Shown here piece after piece: positions 26,702 to 34,580 of a stretch of DNA of 64,000 bases (positions within the stretch are counted from its first letter, which is position 1; every line of letters begins with the position of its first letter). This stretch comes from Chitinophagales bacterium (GTDB lineage: Bacteria > Bacteroidota > Bacteroidia > Chitinophagales > UBA2359): NCBI GenBank assembly GCA_020628375.1, contig JAHDFD010000002.1:197025-261024 (forward strand), in the 5' to 3' direction. The translations under genes and the position numbers were made by a program. The notes under the pieces were generated by a model, which was not told the origin of the DNA, did no database searches, and worked only from the letters and a program-made list of their open reading frames with translations.

Positions 26702-27772
26702 TTAAGTTCTTTTTACTCCGGCAAAATTCGTAATATAATCCGAACCAAAGGCTAGAGAAGGTGTTAAAAATCCAGATGATTTAAAAGATTTATCGGCAAG
26801 CACTCTTTTTACCGATTCCAAAGCAGTCATTGCCGTTAATGTATAACCTTCAGGACATTCTAATCTTGCTTCAAATTCATTACCATCAGCATCCTTTGCA
26901 ATTCCCCAAAGCAGACTTTTCGATTGCTCTCTTTCTTCAGCAGTAGGTCCGGGTTTCCCACTCCATACTTTCTTCAACATTCTTTTTTTCATAAAATCTG
27001 AACCAACAAGCCAACCAAAATAATTACCGAATTTCATCATTCTGATCGACTTATCATTTAAGCCAAGATAAACCATTATATTCGGAATACCTGTTGAGTG
27101 AAAGGCAGTAGATACATCTCCCCATGGAATAGTTGCACTTGGTGTTTTTCTATCTTTAGAAGGGTCAAACTGAATTTGTCTGATTGCATGTGCATTTTTA
27201 ACCAGCTTAATCTTTCCATTCTCTCGAATAGCACCACCTCTTCCTAAATTTTCTATAGCAGTAGTAGCAGTTCCTCGCGAAACACCTCCGCCTAAGCCAA
27301 CAAAAGCCAACTCAAGATGTGTCGCCTGTGGTAGGTTTTCGTGAATATACTTCGCTAAGCAATCAGAAGGCACAACATCGAATCCCACACCCGGTAAAAG
27401 AATAATACCAGCAGCTTCTGCTTTTTTCCCCAGATAGGCACAACCTTCAAATACTTCAATTTCTCCGGTTATATCCAGATAATGGGTTTTTGTTTGAAGA
27501 CAAGCTTTGGTCATTGCTTTAAAGGTTCTTGTAAATGGTCCGGCACAATTCAGCACCAGATCAAAGGGAGTGAGTAAATCTAACAATTTTTGTTCTTCAT
27601 CTATACTTACTATCTCGTAAGGCAGATCATACTTTTCAGCTATTGGTAAGATCTTATCTCTTGTTCTTCCTGCTATTGTAGGCTTGATACCTTCTTTTTC
27701 ACACAATTCAAGTATTAGCTTTGCTGTGTATCCATTTGCTCCATAAATCAGGAAATTATTAACCTTGGTCAT
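26702..27772 (-). CDS. Saccharopine-dehydrogenase-like NAD(P) oxidoreductase
   Basis: This 356-residue protein starts with a Rossmann motif (YGANGYTAKLI, residues 9-19). It has the family segments TIAGRTRDK, VLNCAGPFTRT, HYLDITGE and the central VGFDVVPSDC. This pattern is that of the trans-acting enoyl reductase/saccharopine dehydrogenase superfamily (COG3268 type), not of genuine lysine-forming saccharopine dehydrogenase. Members reduce double bonds in lipid or polyketide intermediates. It is followed 3 bases later by the DUF1295 membrane reductase, so a two-step lipid modification is plausible but unproven. Confidence 0.8.
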   Translation of the reverse strand: MTKVNNFLIYGANGYTAKLILELCEKEGIKPTIAGRTRDKILPIAEKYDLPYEIVSIDEEQKLLDLLTPFDLVLNCAGPFTRTFKAMTKACLQTKTHYLDITGEIEVFEGCAYLGKKAEAAGIILLPGVGFDVVPSDCLAKYIHENLPQATHLELAFVGLGGGVSRGTATTAIENLGRGGAIRENGKIKLVKNAHAIRQIQFDPSKDRKTPSATIPWGDVSTAFHSTGIPNIMVYLGLNDKSIRMMKFGNYFGWLVGSDFMKKRMLKKVWSGKPGPTAEEREQSKSLLWGIAKDADGNEFEARLECPEGYTLTAMTALESVKRVLADKSFKSSGFLTPSLAFGSDYITNFAGVKRT

Positions 27773-27834
27773 TTGATTAAATTTTATTGGCTAGAATCGT
27801 TTGCAAAATAAAACAATTTTATAAAAGAACAACT

Positions 27835-27842
27835 ATCTTTGC
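27835..27842 (+). promoter_or_regulatory. Probable promoter -7 element of the rpsP operon
   Basis: TATCTTTG matches the Bacteroidota consensus TAnnTTTG and is followed by CACC, a typical start region, 72 bases before the rpsP ATG. A clean -33 TTG at the usual spacing is not visible; a TTTG at 27801-27804 is too far upstream. Confidence 0.5.
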
Positions 27843-27914
27843 ACCCGCTTACGCACTCCTTTTACCTGATTTCCAGGATTGAAGGGACTATTGTAAACTT
27901 TAAAACCATTTAAA

Positions 27915-28790
27915 ATGGCAACTAGAATCAGATTACAGCGTCATGGACGCAAAAAAAGACCTTTCTATCACATTGTTATCGCAGATCAGCGTGCACCACG
28001 TGATGGAAAATTCATCGAAAAAATTGGTACATACGATCCGAATACTGTACCTGCAACTATTAATATCGACAGAGATCGTGCTTTTGATTGGATAATGAAT
28101 GGAGCTCAACCTACTGATACCGTAAGAGCAATTTTGCGTTATAATGGAGTTTTATATCGTAAACACCTACAAAGAGGTGTACGTAAAGGTGCTTTCTCTC
28201 AGGAAGAGGCAGACAAAAGATACCAGGATTGGTTAGATGCCAAAGCTTCCAAGATCGCAGGCCGTAAAGATGCACTTGCTGCTGCTGCTGCTGAAGAGCA
28301 AGCTAAGAGAGATGCTGCTGAACGTGAGAAAAACTTAGCACGTTATGGTACTGAAGAAGCAGAAGCTCCTGCAGAAGAAGAAGCATCTACTGAAGAAGTA
28401 GTGGAAGAGGCTAATGCTGTTGTAGAAGAAGCTCCTGCTGCTGAGCCAGTTGAGGCACCTGCACCAGAACCAGTTGAAGAACCAAGTCCAGAGCCAGAGC
28501 CAGAACCGGTTGCAGAAGCTCCTGCAGAAGAAGTAAAGCCAGATGACTTAACGAAAGTTGAAGGAATTGGTCCTAAGATTTCTTCTTTACTGATCGAAGC
28601 TGGTTACAAAACTTTTGCAGATCTTGCTAAAGCGGAAACTGAAGCTATTAAGCAAATCTTAGTAGATAACAGCCTACAACAACACGTTCCTGATACATGG
28701 CCTAAGCAAGCTGAATTAGCTGCTGAAGGTAAGTGGGAAGAGTTAGAAAAGTGGCAAGATGAATTAGATGGTGGAAAAGAAGTTGAATAA
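27915..28790 (+). CDS. rpsP: Ribosomal protein S16 with long HhH-type C-terminal extension
   Basis: The product has 291 residues, against about 80-90 in E. coli. The first 80 residues are a standard S16 (RIRLQRHGRKKRPFYHIVIA, then KIGTYDPN), a 30S subunit protein needed for assembly. Next comes a helical Ala/Lys/Glu-rich section, then a Pro/Glu/Ala-rich linker (about 150-210). A compact terminal domain (about 212-291) opens with DDLTKVEGIGPKISSLL, a helix-hairpin-helix motif, and ends in a helical DELDGGKEVE tail. Bacteroidota S16 proteins commonly carry Ala/Glu-rich tails, and this HhH domain also occurs on other proteins of the phylum. It may bind RNA or DNA near the ribosome, which is inference. 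It is first in an operon with rimM and trmD. Confidence 0.9.
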   Translation: MATRIRLQRHGRKKRPFYHIVIADQRAPRDGKFIEKIGTYDPNTVPATINIDRDRAFDWIMNGAQPTDTVRAILRYNGVLYRKHLQRGVRKGAFSQEEADKRYQDWLDAKASKIAGRKDALAAAAAEEQAKRDAAEREKNLARYGTEEAEAPAEEEASTEEVVEEANAVVEEAPAAEPVEAPAPEPVEEPSPEPEPEPVAEAPAEEVKPDDLTKVEGIGPKISSLLIEAGYKTFADLAKAETEAIKQILVDNSLQQHVPDTWPKQAELAAEGKWEELEKWQDELDGGKEVE

Positions 28791-29330
28791 ATGAATGTCA
28801 ATGACCTTTTAGCGGTCGGTTCAATCAAAAAATCTTTTGGTCTCAAAGGTGATGTAAAGATCGCCTTTGAGGCTTTTTTTTTAGAATATACTCAAGGACT
28901 GACGGCTTTATTTGTTGAAGAAAATGGAAATAAAATTCCTTACTTCATTGAGAAAATCCAGCTTCAATTCGATGGCACCGGAGTGGTAAAATTTGAAGAT
29001 GTTAATGTGAAAGAGGTGGCTATGCGATTGAATGGCAAAACCATATTCGTTGATCCTAAGCAATTTGAAGGGCTTTCTGAAGCAGCAGAAGATGAAGATT
29101 ATTATGGTGATCTGATCGGACTTGATGCTGTTTTACTTAATGCTGAAAATTTAGTATTAGGAAAAATTGAAGCAATAGAATACCTTCCTGAACATGAATG
29201 TGCTATTGTAAAACACAAAGGGCTGGAAATTATGTTACCATTACACGACGATATATTTATAGAATATGACGATAATCAGGCGTTCTTTGCTTTAGACAAA
29301 GAATATCTGAGTATTTATTTTGAAGACTAA
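28791..29330 (+). CDS. rimM: Ribosome maturation factor RimM
   Basis: This 179-residue 30S assembly factor binds S19 and helps mature the 16S rRNA 3' domain. The N-terminal beta-barrel carries SIKKSFGLKGDVKI, and a PRC-barrel C-terminal domain (about 95-179) carries DDYYGDLIG-type and HECAIVKHKG-E-MLPLHDD segments. The ATG directly follows the rpsP stop (TAAATG), a tight coupling typical of the rpsP-rimM-trmD operon. Confidence 0.92.
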   Translation: MNVNDLLAVGSIKKSFGLKGDVKIAFEAFFLEYTQGLTALFVEENGNKIPYFIEKIQLQFDGTGVVKFEDVNVKEVAMRLNGKTIFVDPKQFEGLSEAAEDEDYYGDLIGLDAVLLNAENLVLGKIEAIEYLPEHECAIVKHKGLEIMLPLHDDIFIEYDDNQAFFALDKEYLSIYFED

Positions 29331-29342
29331 AATAAGTTTTAA

Positions 29343-30020
29343 GTGAGAATAGATATCATATCAGCCGTTCCCGAACTATTGGATAGCCCACTAGGGCATT
29401 CTATAATGAAGCGTGCTAAAGAACGTGGATTATTAGAAGTTGTTTGTCATGATCTGCATGATTATGGAATAAACCGTTATAATCAAATTGATGACTATCA
29501 GTTTGGCGGCGGTGCCGGAATGGTTATGATGATAGAACCCATAGATAATTGTATTTCAGATCTGAAAAAGGAAAGGGATTACGAAGAAGTGATTTATATG
29601 AGTCCCGATGGGGAATTACTGAATCAACAATTATGTAACCAGCTTTCTTTAACCGAAAATATGATCATTCTATGTGGACATTATAAAGGCGTTGACGAAA
29701 GGGTAAGAGAGCATTTGATTACCAGAGAAATTTCTATTGGCGATTATGTTTTATCGGGAGGAGAATTAGGTGCTGCAGTCCTTGTAGATGCTTTAGGAAG
29801 ATTAATTCCAGGTGTTTTAAATAATGAAAGTTCAGCTTTATTCGATTCCTTTCAGGATGATCTGATCGCACCACCGGTTTATACAAGACCGTCGAACTAT
29901 AATGGTTGGGAAGTACCTCCCGTTTTACTTTCAGGACATGATGCTAATATAGAATCGTGGAGAACAGAACAATCTATACAACGAACCAAAGAACGCAGAC
30001 CTAATTTGTTAAAGGATTAG
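29343..30020 (+). CDS. trmD: tRNA (guanine-37-N1)-methyltransferase
   Basis: This 225-residue SPOUT-class enzyme methylates G37 of tRNAs to prevent frameshifting, using SAM. Family motifs are [12 protein letters not shown] at the N-terminus, [14 protein letters not shown], the knot segment [12 protein letters not shown] and [23 protein letters not shown] follows near the C-terminus. Translation must begin at GTG (29343-29345): a TAA lies directly upstream in frame and no ATG fits. It is last in the rpsP-rimM-trmD run; rplS, which often follows, is not here. A hairpin terminator follows. Confidence 0.95.
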   Translation: MRIDIISAVPELLDSPLGHSIMKRAKERGLLEVVCHDLHDYGINRYNQIDDYQFGGGAGMVMMIEPIDNCISDLKKERDYEEVIYMSPDGELLNQQLCNQLSLTENMIILCGHYKGVDERVREHLITREISIGDYVLSGGELGAAVLVDALGRLIPGVLNNESSALFDSFQDDLIAPPVYTRPSNYNGWEVPPVLLSGHDANIESWRTEQSIQRTKERRPNLLKD

Positions 30021-30078
30021 CGGAAAACAAATAATACGGTTTATACGAAAAATTATATTTCAAATCGTATAAAAAGAC

Positions 30079-30122
30079 CCCCCATCCCTATCAAAGCTTT
30101 GAGCCTTGACAGGGATGGGGGT
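30079..30122. terminator. Bidirectional hairpin terminator with inner palindrome
   Basis: The stem CCCCCATCCCT (30079-30089) pairs perfectly with AGGGATGGGGG (30111-30121). The loop contains the palindrome TCAAAGCTTTGA (30091-30102). It lies between convergent trmD and the next minus-strand gene, and has A residues on one side and TTTATAAA on the other. Confidence 0.75.
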
Positions 30123-30142
30123 TTATAAATATATAAATCGTA

Positions 30143-32182
30143 TTACTTCACGATCAATTTACCACTTGCAATTGAAGTTTTATTATTATTCAATTGGTAG
30201 AAATAATTTCCAGGTGTCCAACTCTGAACTGAAATATTCAATTCATTAGTTCCACGATCAATGTTTTTCGTCAACATTAATTTACCATTCAAGTCAAAGA
30301 ACGAGATCGTTAAATCTTCATCTAATTCAGTCAAAGTTAGATTTACAAAATCACTTGCTGGATTAGGTAATAATTGTATTGTACCTAAGCCGTCTATAAT
30401 ATGAACAGCAGTCGGGTTATCCGGTACAGGATCTTCTGTAGGATCATCTTCTACTCCTTCATAGAAAAAAGTATGAACTGCTTCCATAAAAGCATTTTTA
30501 GCTTCAGAACTTCCTAACATTTCAAGTCCAACTCCAAGATATACCGTTTTAAAAGTATCACCATTAAAATTGATCGCTCCTGTTTGTTCATCGTTATACG
30601 TTAGGATACTGATTGCACCACCAACAGGATTAATAGCATCTGGATAGTAATTACCATTATAAACATCTTCGATCTGTATTTGCCCTACACCACCGAAATA
30701 AGGATCAGCACTATTCGATTCAAGACTTGTTCTGCTTCCATCTCCATCATCAACAAATGAAGCATGCATATAATTTTCATAAAAATCCAGTGTCTCAGCC
30801 GTATAATAACCTGCTGCAGAAGTTTCCCAACCGATGTCCTGACCAGCGATCAACATATTACCACCATTATCTAAAAATGACTTGAACGCAGCAACATTAG
30901 CATCGGTTAAAGAAGGGAAAGACCAGCCTACATTATAATAAACATTCTTAACATCTCCCATAGCACCTGCATTTATTCCATCCATAAAAGCATTGGTTCC
31001 CATAGTCGCCACATATTTATTTCCTGTAGCTTCTAATCCTTCTTTATATAACACATCAAATGGACCATATTCTGTTCCATCACCAAAACCAGCTTCATTC
31101 GTAACTACTAAATCCCAAACGTTAGAGATAACATTAAAACCAACACGTTGAGGCGCATAAATACTATTTCCAACAGGCGTTAATTCAACAACATATTTTC
31201 CAACGCCCGGTGTAATTGAAGGTGTTACATTCAGTAAAATATCAAAAACTTCATCAGGGCTTGTTAACACATCCATAGAACCACTGCTCACTTGTCCTGC
31301 CAGATCAACTTCAGCAGTCCAGTCATCTGGTTGATCAGAAATAAGATTCAATGTATAAAAACCACCATCACCAGTATAGAATTGGCTTGTAAAAACAGTC
31401 GCTTCTGATTGAGAAGCTGCTGATTTGAAACGTGTATCATTTGTTGTAAAAGCGTGAGCAGGATCATCAGAAGAACCTGAATTAAGTACTGTTTTCGTAG
31501 AATTGTCCTGTACATAAGCAATCACATATACTTCTTCTTCATGCCAATCCTCATCCAATGTATAATTAAATTCAAAGCTTACGCTCTCTCCTTGTGGAGC
31601 AAGCGTAAAATCTTCTCCAAACCCGTTAAGTGTTTCTCTGAAAACATTAGGAAAATCTCTTTCTCCATTAGAACCCGGAGGAGACGCATATTCAACCATA
31701 CGTTCAATCACAGCTGTTCTCAACGTATATTCTCCACTAATAGATTCATTTGTAATTACTTCAATAGTTACAGTACGGTCGGTTCCTTCGGTTTCAGTTA
31801 CTTTCAAAGAAACTACAGGTGTTTGCCCATTCAAATTTGCAACATCGGTTTCAGAAACACCTGCTGGTCCTCCTTTGCCTTCTCCATTCATATACATATC
31901 AGGCACACCAGTTACCCCGTAATAATCCACTCTGTTCTGAACTGGTTGAGGATTTGCCGCATTCATTGGATCTGTTCCCGGCCATGAGGTATGATACGCG
32001 ATATGATGCACATTTCCTCGATTGTTCGCAAGAATATTATCCTGAAAAGCAGGATTCTGATCTGCACAAGGGCCACAAGATGCTTGTGTGAAATGTTCAA
32101 ACAACACATACTGCCTTGCCTGAGCATTCAGACAAAGTGTTGTAATGAACATTAATAAAAATGAAAAGTAAAATTGTTTCAT
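30143..32182 (-). CDS. Omp28-like T9SS-sorted thioredoxin-fold protein
   Basis: The product is a 679-residue exported protein. The signal peptide (1-21, ending LNAQ) is followed directly by a thioredoxin-like segment with active motif SCGPC (about 34-38, EHFTQASCGPCADQNP). Beta-sandwich regions follow. A Rossmann-like domain (about 390-570) contains FKSFLDNGGNMLIAGQDIGWE, as in DUF4350/IFT52-like domains. A T9SS sorting domain ends the protein (QLLPNPASDF ... GNYFYQL). The layout matches Omp28-related surface proteins. The intact CxxC suggests thiol exchange or metal binding. It is the fourth such thioredoxin-fold exported protein in the window. Divergent from the nuclease at 32378. Confidence 0.8.
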   Translation of the reverse strand: MKQFYFSFLLMFITTLCLNAQARQYVLFEHFTQASCGPCADQNPAFQDNILANNRGNVHHIAYHTSWPGTDPMNAANPQPVQNRVDYYGVTGVPDMYMNGEGKGGPAGVSETDVANLNGQTPVVSLKVTETEGTDRTVTIEVITNESISGEYTLRTAVIERMVEYASPPGSNGERDFPNVFRETLNGFGEDFTLAPQGESVSFEFNYTLDEDWHEEEVYVIAYVQDNSTKTVLNSGSSDDPAHAFTTNDTRFKSAASQSEATVFTSQFYTGDGGFYTLNLISDQPDDWTAEVDLAGQVSSGSMDVLTSPDEVFDILLNVTPSITPGVGKYVVELTPVGNSIYAPQRVGFNVISNVWDLVVTNEAGFGDGTEYGPFDVLYKEGLEATGNKYVATMGTNAFMDGINAGAMGDVKNVYYNVGWSFPSLTDANVAAFKSFLDNGGNMLIAGQDIGWETSAAGYYTAETLDFYENYMHASFVDDGDGSRTSLESNSADPYFGGVGQIQIEDVYNGNYYPDAINPVGGAISILTYNDEQTGAINFNGDTFKTVYLGVGLEMLGSSEAKNAFMEAVHTFFYEGVEDDPTEDPVPDNPTAVHIIDGLGTIQLLPNPASDFVNLTLTELDEDLTISFFDLNGKLMLTKNIDRGTNELNISVQSWTPGNYFYQLNNNKTSIASGKLIVK

Positions 32183-32377
32183 ATCAAGATTTTGGATTCA
32201 AATAAATTTAAAACATGAAGTTAGAACTTTAATTACAAATTTGTAGGGCTTGTTGATTAAATAATTGTTCATTGTGTTAGCCAATTACACATAATACAAT
32301 TTGTGTTCTATTATGTCGTGAATATTTTTCAGCTTTGCACACAGAATTGATTTAAATTTGATGCCCAATAATTTTTT

Positions 32378-33463
32378 ATGATCCAAGCTATTTTACGATT
32401 TTTTACATTAGGAATAATTTCAGTATTCAGTATTTCATTATTTGCTCAGGAAACACCACCTGAAAATATTGAAGGGCAACAACTCAGAACATGGTTGAAG
32501 CAGTATTGGTACGATAACCACGAAAATATTTCTGGTAGTGCATCGAGTGGTTACAGAGCTGCACGTCTAGAGATGTACAACAAAATTGATGTCGTTAATG
32601 GACAACTTGAGGGTTTTTACAGTGGATATACGATCAATGTACCTTCACAGGGTTTCGATGCTCCGGCTGATATTTCTCCAATGGATTGTGAGCATATAGT
32701 TCCACAATCACTTTTCGATTCGGATGCTCCAATGAAAAATGACATTTTTCATTTAAGACCTACTTATAGTAATTGGAATAGTACCCGAGGAAACTTGCCT
32801 TTCGATGAAAACCCTGATCTACAAACGGATAAATGGATGCGATTTGATGATAATATTACCTGTAATCAAAATCCATCGTGTATTCCGAACGAGAGTATAA
32901 TCGATGAATTCAGTGAGGTAATAAATGGACAATCGTGGGAGCCAAGGGAAAAAGTAAAAGGAAATGTTGCCAGAGCTGTTTTCTACTTTTTTACGATGTA
33001 CCCTCAATATAATATTACTTCGGTAGGCGATATTGAGCAATTGTATTTATGGCATTTGGAAGATCCCGCAGATGCATTTGAATTGAGTAGAAATGATATG
33101 GTTGAAGACTTTCAGGGGAACCGTAATCCATATATCGATTATGCAGATCTAGTTCAAAAAGCATGGCTACCCGATTACGAAGTACCAGTTGAGACTTCAA
33201 ATAGTAATATTTCTGAAAGAAATGTAAAGGTCTTTCCAATTCCGGCATCTGAGTCTATAAATGTGGAATTAGACAGCGGTTCTGATAATATCGAACTTAT
33301 TATTTATGATTATATTGGAAGGCAGCTCCCATTCCAGCTAAATAATGATTACGATAATACGACCTTAGATTTGGATATTAGTAATCTTCAACCAGGTACT
33401 TACTTTTTAACGGTTAAGGATAAATATAATGTATTAGGAGTTGTTAAATTTCTGAAGCAGTAA
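32378..33463 (+). CDS. Secreted endonuclease I-family nuclease with T9SS signal
   Basis: This 361-residue exported nuclease should degrade extracellular DNA or RNA. After the signal peptide (1-23, ending LFAQ) comes an endonuclease I (PF04231-like) domain of the beta-beta-alpha metal class. The catalytic segment is DCEHIVPQSLF (His the general base), and the metal-binding region is NDIFHLRPTYSNWNSTRGNLPF with N and R in the usual places. The last 80 residues are a T9SS sorting domain (VFPIPASESI ... GTYFLTVKD). A likely role is nutrient acquisition from environmental nucleic acid. The ATG start is at the signal peptide; a TAAATTTG element lies at 32353-32360. Confidence 0.88.
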   Translation: MIQAILRFFTLGIISVFSISLFAQETPPENIEGQQLRTWLKQYWYDNHENISGSASSGYRAARLEMYNKIDVVNGQLEGFYSGYTINVPSQGFDAPADISPMDCEHIVPQSLFDSDAPMKNDIFHLRPTYSNWNSTRGNLPFDENPDLQTDKWMRFDDNITCNQNPSCIPNESIIDEFSEVINGQSWEPREKVKGNVARAVFYFFTMYPQYNITSVGDIEQLYLWHLEDPADAFELSRNDMVEDFQGNRNPYIDYADLVQKAWLPDYEVPVETSNSNISERNVKVFPIPASESINVELDSGSDNIELIIYDYIGRQLPFQLNNDYDNTTLDLDISNLQPGTYFLTVKDKYNVLGVVKFLKQ

Positions 33464-33478
33464 CTAAATACATAATAA

Positions 33479-33530
33479 GAGTATGTTTAGATTTCTATAA
33501 GCTGATAACCAATACTTTTTAAACATACTC
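33479..33530. other. Inverted repeat between convergent genes, possible terminator
   Basis: Perfect 11-base arms GAGTATGTTTA (33479-33489) and TAAACATACTC (33520-33530) enclose a 30-base loop that contains a T run. It lies between the nuclease and queG, which converge. A terminator role is plausible but not typical in shape. Confidence 0.4.
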
Positions 33531-34451
33531 CTACTTCAAAAAATCAATATTCCTTTTCAGACCTGAAAACTTTGTTCTTTTAACAGCCGACTTCTTAAAT
33601 ACTTTTCTGAAAACATCTTCTGTTATTTCTTCCCAATCTTTTTGTTTCATTTGTAAAAGATCGGGATGTGGTTCAAATTCAACTTCATTATGTGGCTTTG
33701 AAAATCGATTCCATGGGCATACTTGCTGGCACACATCACAACCAAACATCCAGTTATCCATTTTGCCTTTAAATTCAGCAGGAATTTCATTTTTGAGTTC
33801 AATGGTTAAATAAGAAATACACTTACTGGCATCTAATAATTTTTCTTCAACAATTGCATCCGTAGGACAAGCTTCTATACATCTGGTACAAGAACCACAA
33901 TGATCGGTAACAGGTGCATCGGGTTCTAATTCTAAATCTATTATTAATTCTGCAAGAAAAAAATAGGAGCCTTTTTGTTTACTCAATAGTAAAGTGTGTT
34001 TACCAATCCATCCTAAGCCAGCTTTCTCTGCCCAGGCTCTTTCCATAACAGGGGCTGAATCAACGAAAGCTCTACCAGCAACTTCTCCGATTTCTTCATG
34101 TATGAAGTTCATCAATTGATATAATCTGTTTTTTACGATCTTGTGGTAATCTTTTCCATAAGCATACATCGAGATCTTAGGAGCATTAAGGTCAGCTTGT
34201 ACCTCTGGTGTATAATAATTATACATTAGTGAAATAACTGTTTTGGCTCCTTCCACCAATTTAGTAGGATCTAATCTTTTATCGAAATGGTTGGCCATGT
34301 AACCCATTTCTCCATGATAATTTTGATTCAACCAGGTTTCTAAGTTATGTGCTTCTTCTTCCAAAAATCTTGCCTTTGCAAAACCTAAAGCTGTAAAACC
34401 AAGTCTTTTGGCCTCTTCAATAATTAACAGTTTATGTTTCGAGTTATTCAA
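33531..34451 (-). CDS. queG: Epoxyqueuosine reductase
   Basis: This 306-residue cobalamin-dependent enzyme performs the last step of queuosine synthesis, reducing epoxyqueuosine in tRNA. The N-terminal domain has [18 protein letters not shown]. The middle has [42 protein letters not shown]. Two 4Fe-4S clusters are shown by [13 protein letters not shown] and [11 protein letters not shown]. The length is close to the usual 310-380, lacking the HEAT-like tail of some members. It lies downstream of clpC, separated from it by a terminator, so it has its own promoter. Confidence 0.93.
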   Translation of the reverse strand: MNNSKHKLLIIEEAKRLGFTALGFAKARFLEEEAHNLETWLNQNYHGEMGYMANHFDKRLDPTKLVEGAKTVISLMYNYYTPEVQADLNAPKISMYAYGKDYHKIVKNRLYQLMNFIHEEIGEVAGRAFVDSAPVMERAWAEKAGLGWIGKHTLLLSKQKGSYFFLAELIIDLELEPDAPVTDHCGSCTRCIEACPTDAIVEEKLLDASKCISYLTIELKNEIPAEFKGKMDNWMFGCDVCQQVCPWNRFSKPHNEVEFEPHPDLLQMKQKDWEEITEDVFRKVFKKSAVKRTKFSGLKRNIDFLK

Positions 34452-34520
34452 TTTGTAAACAAAGGGTAAATTAGCAACTAAAGTTGTTATTCAAAATTAT
34501 AAAATAATACAACTTTTATA

Positions 34521-34558
34521 ATAAAAAAGCCTCGTAAAACTATATGTCTTACGAGGCT
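34521..34558 (-). terminator. Rho-independent terminator of clpC
   Basis: Read on the minus strand, a 10-bp stem (arms at 34549-34558 and 34529-34538) is followed by TTTTTTAT. It lies 22 bases beyond the clpC stop. Confidence 0.85.
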
Positions 34559-34580
34559 AAAATTAATATTTTAAAAACGA

